From NCBI GenBank assembly GCA_028293405.1, contig JAQGOW010000029.1:1-6894 (forward strand): a DNA stretch of 6,894 nt. Reading direction: 5' to 3'. The DNA is from Verrucomicrobiales bacterium (GTDB lineage: Bacteria; Verrucomicrobiota; Verrucomicrobiia; Limisphaerales; Palsa-1400). The notes below the pieces were generated by a model that was given only the letters and a program-made list of their open reading frames with translations, was not told the DNA's origin and did not search any database. Below, piece after piece: positions 1-6,149 of this stretch; within the stretch, counting starts at the first letter, position 1, and each line of letters begins with the position of its first letter. The position numbers were made by a program, and so were the translations under genes.

Positions 1-6
1 TTTCAT
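1..6 (-). other. possible start of the next downstream gene, two codons only
   Basis: On the minus strand an ATG-AAA sits at the very edge, 91 bases after the bamA stop. It lies inside the perfect 10-base palindrome TTTCATGAAA (1-10). Genes for periplasmic chaperones of the OmpH/Skp type often follow bamA and often begin Met-Lys, so this could be such a start. Two codons prove nothing, no ribosome binding site is visible, and the identity is a guess from gene order. Confidence 0.15.
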
Positions 7-97
7 GAAATTGGAGTCTTAGATGACCACAGATTTACCCACTTGCAAAGAGGACATTTTCGCCGAGCTGTGTTTCTCAGTGTCCGTCTGCGGATGT

Positions 98-2677
98 TTA
101 GAACGAGTGCCGGTAACCGACACCGAACTGAAAGCGCCCACTGCCGCTGAGGCCCGCGTCGTGCGAGATCGGGATGCCGTAGTCGAGTCGAAGCGGTCCG
201 ATAGGCAAGTCCAGTCGCAATCCCAAACCCCAGTTATCGCTATAGAGCCCGCGATTCGGACCGGCGTCGAGGCTGTATGGTGAAGCGTAAACATTACCAA
301 TATCATAGAACGCTGCGACGCGAACTCGTTCAATCACCGGGATACTATATTCAAGGGTGCCGTACCAATAAGTGCCGCCGCCGAGCGGTTCGCCGAACTG
401 ATCCGTCGGGCCAACCTGACGATACCGATACCCGCGCAACGATTCCAAACCACCAAGGAAGAACCGATCCGAAATCGGCACGTGTTCCCGCGAGCCAAAA
501 CCTTGCACCACACCGCCGCGGCCATCCACTTCGAGCACATGGCCGCTGGCGAATCCGCGGAAGAACCACGCCGAGCGCAGTTCGATTTTATAAAAATCCG
601 TGTTACCACCGAGAGGTCCGCCGGCCACTTCCGTCAAAAATTCCGTGTGCTGACCGCGAGTCGGCAGCAAGGGCGAGTTTGCCGTGTCATAAGCGATCGA
701 GCCTCCGACCTTCGAAACAAGCCGGTGGCCGCGTTCGCCATAAATTTCTTGTGAAATATTCGGGGCCTCTGTCCTGACCGGAAAAAAGCCTGGGTGCAGC
801 GGGTCTTCAGTAGGGATAAGAAGCGTATTGGTGTGAAAGCCTGAATTGATCTTCGTATCGACGTTATCGAGCGTGTAACTCACTTTGCCGATCAAGAAGT
901 CGCTCCCCAACGCACGCGTCAGGCTCAAAGTGCCGCCGGTGTGGATTTCGTCATACATGTCGTTCAAGCTGACGAACCCAAGGTCGCGGTGGAACAAATT
1001 AACGCCGAACGAAAGTTTGCGACCAAACAACCAGGGCTCCACGAATGTTAGTTCGTAATCTTGACGCTGTGTTCCCAATTGCGCGCGCAGCCGGAACTTC
1101 TGCCCACCACCACGGAACGTCGGGGGCTTAAACAAATCAAAGTTACCTTCCGAAACTTCGGCAAAGCCAACAATGGAATCAATCGAACTAAACCCAGCGC
1201 CCACCACCAAATTACCCGTGCTCTTTTCATCCACACCGATGACCAGATTCTTATGCGTCGGGCCGACGTCCGTGTCTTCCGGTTGCGACTCCACTTTTTC
1301 GAAGTAATCCAAATTCTTCAAACGCTGCTCGCTCAACCGCACGCGAACCATGTCGTAAACTTCACCGGGCGACACCGCCAACTCGCGTCGAATCACGCGG
1401 TCTTTGGTCTTCGTGTTTCCTTTGATCTCGATCTTTTCGATGTAAAGCTTGTCGCCTTCTTCGAATTCGTAAACCAGATCCATCGTGCCAGTGGTCGGAT
1501 TCGGAATCTGGCGAGCGACAATACGCGTCGCGCCGCCATGCTGGACATCGACATAGCCCCTCGACCCATAAATATCGCGCAACGTATCCAGGTCATGTTG
1601 CAAACCTGGATGCTTCGTATCACCGATAGGCCGGAACGTCTGTCCAGTCACCATCCTCAAGTGTAGTGAGGACTTGGGACGAGTTGGGCTAAGCCAGCGA
1701 ACGATCGCCGGCTGCGGCTTCGTATTCGTAATCTCCAAACTGACGCCCGTGAGGAAATCGTTCGTGGTGAAAATCGCGTTGCCTTTGAAACTGACGGAAC
1801 CAACCTTGTATTGCCGCCCTTCCGAAAGATCGAACGTCAGAATAATTTTGTTCGGCGCAACCTGGTTCGTGCGAATCTCCTTAATGACAAAGTCGATGTA
1901 ACCGTCATTCTGGTACTGCTCAGACAAACGATCCTTGTCGTCTTCAAACTCCTCTTCCTTCAAGACACCGCTGCCCGTCAGCCACGAAAACATCCAGCGC
2001 CGCTTCGTCTTGAGAACCTTGCGCAACTGCCGCTGTGAAAACGCCGTCGCATGCTCAAAAACGATATCTTTGATCTTAATCTTCGGCGTCTCGCGCACCA
2101 CGAAAGTCGCCGTGCCCGTCCCGTTCGCTTCATCGATGCTCGTTTCGTAACGCACCGTCGTCTTCTGGTAACCCGCCTTTTCGTACATCTCTTGGATCGC
2201 CTGCGCGTCCGCGAACAACTTCTGCTCATTCAACGGCTCGCCGACTTTCGACTTAGTTTTCTTTTTCAGTCGCGAGTTGCTGTATTTTTTGTTGCCCGCG
2301 TATTTGATATCCGTCAGGCGCGGCTTGCCTTCGAGCACAAACGTAATAACGAAACCTTGAGGAGAAGTCTGACCCGCCGCGCGCACGTTGTAGAACAAAC
2401 CCGTCCCGTAAAGATTCTTGATGTCCTGGTCGAGAGTCAGGCGCGAATAATCTTCGCCTTCCTTGCTGCGAATATTGGAACGAACGAGCGATTCACTGGC
2501 CGCCGGTGGGCCAATGGTTTCGATAACGACCTTAGAAATTTTCTGCTGCGCCGTGGCGTTGAAAGCCCCGAAAAGGAACAGAATGGCGAGAAGCGAAAAC
2601 GCCTGGCGCGGTCCAAACACGCGCATCGTGATGGAACAGGACGTTCGAGTCACCGCGCTAAAAAAAGAAGTTATCAT
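98..2677 (-). CDS. bamA: BamA, outer membrane protein assembly factor (Omp85 family)
   Basis: Central subunit of the BAM complex, which folds and inserts beta-barrel proteins into the outer membrane. Read from the ATG at 2677 it has 859 residues (E. coli BamA: 810). A signal peptide core, LLAILFLFGAF, ends at ATAQQ (about 41-45). Five POTRA repeats follow at about 46-119, 120-199, 200-288, 289-409 and 410-488; the last begins YIEKIEIKGNTK. The C-terminal barrel covers about 489-859, with the Omp85 loop-6 motif LRGYR at 747-751 (VRGF in E. coli) and a C-terminal beta-signal FQFGVGYRHSF ending in Phe. POTRA4 is longer than usual. The start is uncertain: GTG 2680, ATG 2677 (stop of dnaB and this start share TGATG) or ATG 2626. 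The last gives the most ordinary signal peptide (MRVFGPRQ followed by the hydrophobic core) but has no ribosome binding site, whereas GGAAGG lies directly before 2680. Co-transcribed with dnaB. Family assignment is secure. Confidence 0.96.
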   Translation of the reverse strand: MITSFFSAVTRTSCSITMRVFGPRQAFSLLAILFLFGAFNATAQQKISKVVIETIGPPAASESLVRSNIRSKEGEDYSRLTLDQDIKNLYGTGLFYNVRAAGQTSPQGFVITFVLEGKPRLTDIKYAGNKKYSNSRLKKKTKSKVGEPLNEQKLFADAQAIQEMYEKAGYQKTTVRYETSIDEANGTGTATFVVRETPKIKIKDIVFEHATAFSQRQLRKVLKTKRRWMFSWLTGSGVLKEEEFEDDKDRLSEQYQNDGYIDFVIKEIRTNQVAPNKIILTFDLSEGRQYKVGSVSFKGNAIFTTNDFLTGVSLEITNTKPQPAIVRWLSPTRPKSSLHLRMVTGQTFRPIGDTKHPGLQHDLDTLRDIYGSRGYVDVQHGGATRIVARQIPNPTTGTMDLVYEFEEGDKLYIEKIEIKGNTKTKDRVIRRELAVSPGEVYDMVRVRLSEQRLKNLDYFEKVESQPEDTDVGPTHKNLVIGVDEKSTGNLVVGAGFSSIDSIVGFAEVSEGNFDLFKPPTFRGGGQKFRLRAQLGTQRQDYELTFVEPWLFGRKLSFGVNLFHRDLGFVSLNDMYDEIHTGGTLSLTRALGSDFLIGKVSYTLDNVDTKINSGFHTNTLLIPTEDPLHPGFFPVRTEAPNISQEIYGERGHRLVSKVGGSIAYDTANSPLLPTRGQHTEFLTEVAGGPLGGNTDFYKIELRSAWFFRGFASGHVLEVDGRGGVVQGFGSREHVPISDRFFLGGLESLRGYRYRQVGPTDQFGEPLGGGTYWYGTLEYSIPVIERVRVAAFYDIGNVYASPYSLDAGPNRGLYSDNWGLGLRLDLPIGPLRLDYGIPISHDAGLSGSGRFQFGVGYRHSF

Positions 2678-4134
2678 CACCCTTCCACCGCAACGTCTGC
2701 CGCATCGATTTTCGCGGCGCTCTCGAAGCGCGTGATGCTCTTCAAGAAAGTCAGGTCCACTTCGCCGATGGGGCCGTTACGTTGTTTGGCGACAAAAAGT
2801 TTCACGGATATTGCGTCCTGTTCAAATTCACTGCCTTCTTCTTCGGCTTCTTTTTTCGATTCTCGATACAGCAAACAAACCAGGTCAGCGTCCTGTTCAA
2901 TTGAGCCGGATTCGCGCAAATCGGACGAGCGCGGACGTTCACCGGGCCCGCGTTTTTCCAGATCACGATTCAGCTGGGCAAGCACGATGACTGGAACTCT
3001 CAGTTCCTTCGCCAAAGCCTTGATACCACCAGAGATTTCGGCAATTTCCTGTTGCCGGTTCTCAGAACGTTTCGAAGTAGAATGGAGCAACTGCAAATAA
3101 TCAATAACAAACAACTTGATACCGTACTGCTGCCACATGCGCCGAGCCTTCGCGCGCAGCTGTAAAACAGACATTCCCGAACTGTCATCAATAAAGAGCG
3201 GCGCACTAGTCAACTTACCGGCCGTGCCGGTCAGTTTCGGAAAATCCCGTTCCGCCAAAAACCCGTCCCGAATCTTCCGCATATTCACGCGCGCCCGTGA
3301 GCAAAGCATACGCAGCACGAGCGACTCCGCCGTCATTTCCAAACTGAACACCCCAACCGGCTGCTTCAGCTCCAACGACACATACTCCTCAATGTTCATC
3401 GCCAACGACGTCTTACCCACCGACGGACGCGCCGCGATCACCACCATTTCGCCTTCATGCAACCCAGTCGTCATCCTATCCAAATCCAGAAAGCCCGTCC
3501 CGATCCCCGTGAGCTGACCCTGGTTCTGATGAAATTCCTCAATCTTATTGATCGCGCTATTGACCAACTCCTTCATTGTGAGCGTCTGGCCTTCCACGCG
3601 CGACTCGCTGATCTTTAAAATGTCCTTTTCCGCTTCATCAAGCAGCGCGTCGATTTCCCCTTCAAATTCGTAAACACGACTCGCGATACTCGTACAAGTA
3701 TGGAGCATCTTGCGCAGGAGATACTTCTCCCAAACGATTTCGACGTAATACTCCATGTTCGCCGCCGACGGCACCATGTCCGGCAAAGAGGCGAGATAAC
3801 CCAGCCCACCCATGCCATCCAACTGCCCACGATCCTTCAACCGCTGCGCCACCGTGAGTTGGTCGATCGCATGCTTATCGTCGAACATGTCGACCAAAGT
3901 CGTATAAAGATCGCGATGCCGAAGATCGTAAAAAACTTCCGCGCCCGGCTTGAGCTTTTCGATGCACTGGCCGATACAATCATTAGGGGAGAGCAACAAA
4001 CACCCGAGCACACCCTGTTCGGCCTCGATCGAGTGCGGCGGCAAGCGATCGATCTTCGGAGAAATCTCAGAAACTCGTCGCGGCGCATTTTTTAGGTCGG
4101 CCATAGCGGCACCAGCTCGGGCAGTATCGATCAT
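2677..4134 (-). CDS. dnaB: DnaB, replicative DNA helicase
   Basis: Hexameric 5'-3' helicase that unwinds DNA at the replication fork and interacts with primase. It has 485 residues, near the normal length. The N-terminal DnaB domain spans about 30-135 (PPHSIEAEQGVLG at 32-44; DMVPSAANMEYYVEIVWEK at 119-137). A linker follows, then the RecA-like motor from about 205. Walker A is ARPSVGKTS (235-243), Walker B LFVIDYLQLL (341-350), the sensor-like VLAQLNRDLEKR is at 384-395, then DLRESGSIEQDAD (405-417) and AKQRNGPIGEV (449-459). All ATPase motifs look intact and I see no intein. The ATG at 4134 gives the longest form. The ATG at 4104 (MADLKNAPRR) is an alternative: the likely promoter at 4143-4170 would put the transcript start almost on 4134, and neither start has a clear ribosome binding site. 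The stop overlaps the start of bamA. Confidence 0.97.
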   Translation of the reverse strand: MIDTARAGAAMADLKNAPRRVSEISPKIDRLPPHSIEAEQGVLGCLLLSPNDCIGQCIEKLKPGAEVFYDLRHRDLYTTLVDMFDDKHAIDQLTVAQRLKDRGQLDGMGGLGYLASLPDMVPSAANMEYYVEIVWEKYLLRKMLHTCTSIASRVYEFEGEIDALLDEAEKDILKISESRVEGQTLTMKELVNSAINKIEEFHQNQGQLTGIGTGFLDLDRMTTGLHEGEMVVIAARPSVGKTSLAMNIEEYVSLELKQPVGVFSLEMTAESLVLRMLCSRARVNMRKIRDGFLAERDFPKLTGTAGKLTSAPLFIDDSSGMSVLQLRAKARRMWQQYGIKLFVIDYLQLLHSTSKRSENRQQEIAEISGGIKALAKELRVPVIVLAQLNRDLEKRGPGERPRSSDLRESGSIEQDADLVCLLYRESKKEAEEEGSEFEQDAISVKLFVAKQRNGPIGEVDLTFLKSITRFESAAKIDAADVAVEG

Positions 4135-4142
4135 CGGCCGCT

Positions 4143-4170
4143 AGAATAGATTGTTAACGCGCCCTTTCAA
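4143..4170 (-). promoter_or_regulatory. candidate sigma-70 type promoter for dnaB-bamA
   Basis: Reading the minus strand, TTGAAA (4170-4165, five of six matches to the -35 consensus) is followed after 16 bases by TATTCT (4148-4143, four of six matches to the -10). The start of transcription would fall near 4136, two bases before the ATG at 4134. The message would then be almost leaderless from that ATG, or have a leader of about 30 bases if translation begins at 4104. This is assigned by eye from position and consensus only. Confidence 0.4.
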
Positions 4171-4218
4171 TAGAACCTTGTTGGTAGATATTCCCAAACA
4201 ATTCACATTTTGAAGTCC

Positions 4219-4239
4219 GGTCGGAGTTTTGTTTCGACC
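4219..4239. other. short inverted repeat just after the PIN toxin stop
   Basis: GGTCG (4219-4223) pairs with CGACC (4235-4239) around an 11-base loop, directly after the TAG of the toxin reading frame. There is no T-tract on either strand, so it is a poor intrinsic terminator. It may slow or end transcription coming from the toxin-antitoxin pair before dnaB, but this is weak. Confidence 0.2.
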
Positions 4240-4642
4240 CTATCTTCGAAGAAGAGCAGAAAACCCAGCTTGTTCAAAATGCCTGTCCTCCGTCAGCGCC
4301 TCATCCAACCCGCGTTCTTTCATCACAGTAAAACTGATGCAATCCGTCAACGACCAATCTTTGTCGTCGCGCTCACCCATCAGCTTTAGGCCGAGATGCA
4401 ACAATTCAGAAGTCACCGGAATAATTGTGATTCGCCGACTATTGGTAATCCCCTCAACCAGTGCTAGAAAATCCGCGTGATCTTCGGCACGCGCGCACGC
4501 ATTGCCTAATTCCAGAATAATAAACTCAGTGGTGACGATTGCGCGGCCTGGGTCCGATTCGGGCTAAAGCTACATCGTGAGCCGGGTCATCTGATCGCAT
4601 CAAAGCGAGATAATAAGAGGTGTCAGCGAAGACGGCGCTCAC
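4240..4642 (-). pseudogene. PIN-domain toxin (VapC-like), split by a +1 frameshift
   Basis: Frame one starts at GTG 4642 and overlaps the antitoxin stop (GTGA). It reads MSAVFADTSYYLALMRSDDP and on to a TGA at 4528-4526, giving 38 residues. The frame shifted by +1 continues with GRAIVTTEFIILELGNA, DKDWSLTDCISF and LTEDRHFEQAGF, and ends at TAG 4242-4240. Joining the frames between 4550 and 4563 gives 133 residues, the normal size of a VapC ribonuclease, with the acidic residues of the PIN active site all present: Asp7, Glu44, Asp100 and Asp119. These enzymes are Mg-dependent RNases that cleave tRNA or rRNA and are held inactive by the cognate antitoxin. One extra base, either in the CCC at 4563-4561 or around CCC-AGG at 4552-4547, explains the break. 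It may be a real inactivation, a sequence error or, less likely, recoding. The downstream piece has no good start codon near its beginning. Domain call is firm; functional state is open. Confidence 0.8.
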
Positions 4643-4857
4643 GATTTTTTAGGTTCGCCAGAAACGTAATGTCCGTGGTTGAGCGGATAATCCCTGGGCC
4701 AATGCGGACGCGGCTTTGCTACCTTGCGTACGGCTTTGAGAAATGGGTCATCTTCAACAGCCTCGACCGTTTGCACCGTAACGGTTGTTCCATCAGGGAT
4801 ATGTGTTCCAGCCGGCAGAACCACAACCCCTTTCTTAACTGTTCCCGTGACACTCAC
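4639..4857 (-). CDS. antitoxin partner of the PIN-domain toxin (VapB-like)
   Basis: 72-residue protein read from GTG 4857 (MSVTGTVKKGVVVLPAG). A TTG at 4893 in the same frame would add 12 residues that do not fit the family. The N-terminal half alternates short beta-strands (GTVKKGVVVLPAG, DGTTVTVQTVE), resembling AbrB-like or DUF104/AF2212-like antitoxins. The C-terminal part (DDPFLKAVRKVAKPRPHWPRD, then YPLNHGHYVSGEPKKS) is rich in Pro and charged residues, as expected of a segment that wraps the toxin. Its TGA overlaps the toxin GTG by four bases, the usual antitoxin-first arrangement with coupled translation. No strong ribosome binding site is visible; GAGG lies 13 bases before the GTG. 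The gene looks intact although the toxin frame is broken. It probably binds its own promoter, but no operator was recognised. Confidence 0.75.
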   Translation of the reverse strand: MSVTGTVKKGVVVLPAGTHIPDGTTVTVQTVEAVEDDPFLKAVRKVAKPRPHWPRDYPLNHGHYVSGEPKKS

Positions 4858-4972
4858 TATCTGTTGGATACCTCGAAAAACACCACGACGCAAGCCAGCA
4901 AAAACTTCCGTTCATCGGCGTCCCGCAAAGTCACCCTTTCTTGTCCGCACAACAACTTCCCACCACGCTATT

Positions 4973-5020
4973 GAAGTTTTGGAACTTCTCTGGAGCTTGG
5001 AGCTTGGGATTTGGAGCTTT
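4973..5020. repeat. hairpin plus TGGAGCT heptad repeats
   Basis: A perfect inverted repeat GAAGTT-TTGG-AACTTC (4973-4988) is followed at once by 7-base units: TGGAGCT (4991-4997), TGGAGCT (4998-5004), TGGGATT (5005-5011) and TGGAGCT (5012-5018), then a T-run. A related unit, TGGAACT, overlaps the hairpin (4980-4986). It lies in the 212-base spacer between the divergent antitoxin and membrane-protein genes, which holds no other gene I can support. The structure is visible in the sequence; I suspect it is a dispersed genome repeat, which one window cannot show. Confidence 0.6.
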
Positions 5021-5027
5021 TCGCTAC

Positions 5028-5056
5028 TTTGCATCCCGACGATTATTTGGCATACT
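5028..5056 (+). promoter_or_regulatory. weak candidate promoter for the small membrane protein
   Basis: TTTGCA (5028-5033) and CATACT (5051-5056) are separated by 17 bases, each matching four of six consensus positions. The transcript would start about seven bases before the ATG at 5070. The match is weak and the assignment tentative. Confidence 0.2.
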
Positions 5057-5069
5057 GAAACTGCAGTCC

Positions 5070-5408
5070 ATGAGGATCATAACTCCAGCCCGAATCAGAG
5101 CCGCCCGCGTCGTCGCCATTTGCGCCGACGCAATTCAAATCGGCTTACCAATGTTTTTCGGCGAAGGCTTCATGTCCCCGTTCCAGGATGCCTTAGACAT
5201 CCTCGTATGTGGAATCCTGACCGGCCTAGTCGGCTGGCATCACGTCTTCATCCCAACCTTCCTCGTCGAGCTAATCCCCTTCGGCGACCTCGCTCCGACC
5301 TGGACCCTCGCCGCCTTCATCGCCACCCGGCCCGCTCGCACATCATCCCCGCCACCCGCTACCGAACAGCGCAATCCGCCAAAGCACGCTACAGTTATCG
5401 ACATCTAA
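5070..5408 (+). CDS. small integral membrane protein, function unknown
   Basis: 112 residues and the only gene on the plus strand. The sequence has about four hydrophobic stretches (about 13-30, 41-54, 57-70 and 75-86), including DALDILVCGILTGLVGWHH (40-58), PTFLVELIPFGDLAPTWTL (62-80) and then AAFIATRP. A hydrophilic Pro/Ser/Thr-rich tail follows (SSPPPATEQRNPPK). The patterned residues (ADAIQIGLP, GWHH, ELIPFGDLAPTWT) resemble a family of uncharacterised small bacterial membrane proteins I have a loose memory of, but I cannot name it and no catalytic motif is visible. The frame is open upstream to a TTG at 4941. I chose the ATG at 5070 because the sequence before it is the repeat region and is not protein-like, although no Shine-Dalgarno site precedes it. 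It stands alone between two toxin-antitoxin modules, convergent with higBA. Confidence 0.65.
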   Translation: MRIITPARIRAARVVAICADAIQIGLPMFFGEGFMSPFQDALDILVCGILTGLVGWHHVFIPTFLVELIPFGDLAPTWTLAAFIATRPARTSSPPPATEQRNPPKHATVIDI

Positions 5409-5410
5409 AT

Positions 5411-5509
5411 TTTGCGCCTTCTGCAATCTCTTCCCTCCTCTGTGCCTCTGTGTCTCTGTGGTAAATCCTAAAATTTTCCGGCCTTTGTGTCTTGGCGGTT
5501 TAAAAGTCC
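5411..5509. repeat. degenerate CTCTGTG-type repeats between convergent genes
   Basis: Three 8-base units, CCTCTGTG (5437-5444), CCTCTGTG (5445-5452) and TCTCTGTG (5453-5460), are followed by GTAAAT. About 35 bases later a diverged copy of the whole phrase appears: CCTTTGTGTCTTGGCGGT, then TTAAA (5482-5504). A TTTGCGCCTTCTGC phrase (5411-5424) leads in. It fills the 115-base spacer between the stops of the membrane-protein gene and higA. No clear intrinsic terminator is present. Phrases of this kind seem to recur in spacers of several bacterial phyla; that is recollection, not something shown here. Confidence 0.5.
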
Positions 5510-5523
5510 CGAAAAACACACCC

Positions 5524-5826
5524 TTACGCCGTCGCCAAAACCTTTACCTCGCGCTCCAGTCTGCGACCCAACCGCCCCTGTTGAATTTCCAAGTCATAAT
5601 GACATTGCAAGTTCAACCAAAACTGCGGCGACATCTTGAAATATCGCCCAAAACGCAGCGCGGTGTCGGCGGTGATGGCCCGTTCACCTTTGACGATCTC
5701 GTTGATTCGACGCGGCGGCACACTGATGTCTTTGGCGAGCCGGTATTGGCTCAAGCCCATCGGCTTCAAAAAATCCTCCTCGAGGATTTCGCCCGGAGTG
5801 ATGTTCGTGAGCATTTTGCTTTTCAT
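5524..5826 (-). CDS. higA: HigA antitoxin, XRE-family HTH regulator
   Basis: 100-residue antitoxin of the HigBA type II system: it neutralises HigB and represses the operon. The N-terminal ITPGEILEEDFLKPMGLS (9-26) leads into the helix-turn-helix (about 25-66), with SQYRLAKDISVPPRRINEIV and GERAITADTALRFGRYF. The family tail SPQFWLNLQCHYDLEIQQ (66-83) is complete. It follows higB after 6 bases, the toxin-first order typical of higBA. The start at 5826 is favoured by AAGGA (5833-5829), which overlaps the higB stop but leaves only two bases before the ATG. An ATG at 5814 (MLTNITPG) is the alternative, 14 bases from the same site. Likely bound by HigA are the paired inverted repeats upstream of higB. 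No lesion is seen. Confidence 0.93.
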   Translation of the reverse strand: MKSKMLTNITPGEILEEDFLKPMGLSQYRLAKDISVPPRRINEIVKGERAITADTALRFGRYFKMSPQFWLNLQCHYDLEIQQGRLGRRLEREVKVLATA

Positions 5827-5828
5827 AA

Positions 5829-5833
5829 TCCTT
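5829..5833 (-). promoter_or_regulatory. ribosome binding site of higA
   Basis: AAGGA on the minus strand overlaps the TGA of higB and precedes the higA ATG by two bases. The close fit suggests that ribosomes ending higB reinitiate at higA, which would keep toxin and antitoxin output linked. It is one of few recognisable Shine-Dalgarno sequences in the window. Confidence 0.5.
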
Positions 5834-6111
5834 CAGTGGTAATCAACAATCTGAACTTCGTGTGCGCCCGACTTCCAGCGGAAACAGATCCGCCATTGGT
5901 CGTTAATCCGAATGCTGTGCTGACCTGCGCGTCCACCTCGCAAAGCCTCGAGATGATTGCCTGGCGGCGCAGCCATATCGAGAAGCTGAACCGCAGCATG
6001 CAATTGTAACAGTTTGCGACGCGCGGTCCGCTGGATGTCGGCAGGCAAGCGCCTCGACATTTCGCAATGGAAGATTTTTTCCGTCTCCGCACACGCGAAG
6101 CTTTCGATCAT
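5833..6111 (-). CDS. higB: HigB toxin, RelE-superfamily mRNA endonuclease
   Basis: 92 residues, the standard HigB length. HigB binds the ribosome and cleaves mRNA during translation; HigA blocks it. The sequence keeps the family signature: MIESFACAETEKIF at the start, a basic helix region RTARRKLLQL (28-37), then LEALRGGRAGQHSIRINDQW (54-73) and RICFRW (74-79), ending VQIVDYH (86-92). The basic and aromatic residues in the C-terminal half (Arg58, Arg61, Arg68, Arg74, Arg78, His92) fit the RNA-binding and catalytic face, though I assign none individually. The ATG at 6111 is chosen by family length; a TTG at 6162 is in frame but lies upstream of the probable promoter. No Shine-Dalgarno site precedes it, and the predicted transcript start lies only a few bases before the ATG. 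Likely intact and functional. Confidence 0.93.
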   Translation of the reverse strand: MIESFACAETEKIFHCEMSRRLPADIQRTARRKLLQLHAAVQLLDMAAPPGNHLEALRGGRAGQHSIRINDQWRICFRWKSGAHEVQIVDYH

Positions 6112-6120
6112 CGTCAACAA

Positions 6121-6149
6121 ACAGTAACGGCGCGCGTTATTAACGTCAA
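6121..6149 (-). promoter_or_regulatory. candidate higBA promoter
   Basis: On the minus strand TTGACG (6149-6144, five of six -35 matches) is followed after 17 bases by TACTGT (6126-6121), which keeps the most conserved -10 positions (T, A and final T). Transcription would begin near 6114, giving a nearly leaderless higB message. The two inverted repeats at 6125-6155 overlap both elements, as expected of an autorepressed toxin-antitoxin promoter. Confidence 0.4.

Noticed and set aside
64..91. A further copy of the CACAGAGACACAGAGG-type repeat just after bamA
   Set aside because: The minus strand reads GGACACTGAGAAACACAG, only loosely similar; not enough to call the same repeat.
1061..1666. 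Plus-strand open frame of 201 codons inside bamA
   Set aside because: Entirely opposite bamA coding sequence, with no motif and no ribosome binding site; a shadow frame.
2051..3100. Long plus-strand open frame of 349 codons across the dnaB-bamA junction
   Set aside because: It is antisense to two strongly conserved genes; the translation is Arg/Ser/Phe-rich with no domain-like pattern, as expected of a shadow frame.
4219..4239. Intrinsic terminator between the PIN toxin and dnaB
   Set aside because: Only 5 bp of stem and no T-tract on either strand; kept only as a low-confidence inverted repeat.
4243..4252. Perfect palindrome TCTTCGAAGA at the end of the toxin frame
   Set aside because: Ten bases, inside coding sequence, single copy; likely chance.
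4724..5464. Plus-strand open frame of 246 codons
   Set aside because: It runs opposite the antitoxin, through the repeat spacer and out of frame over the membrane-protein gene; its translation is Arg/Pro/Thr-rich low-complexity sequence.
5411..5509. CRISPR array
   Set aside because: Units are 8 bases, adjacent and degenerate, with no spacers of regular length and no cas genes nearby.
5458..6009. Plus-strand open frame of 183 codons over higA and higB
   Set aside because: Antisense to two well-recognised toxin-antitoxin genes and it begins in the repeat spacer.
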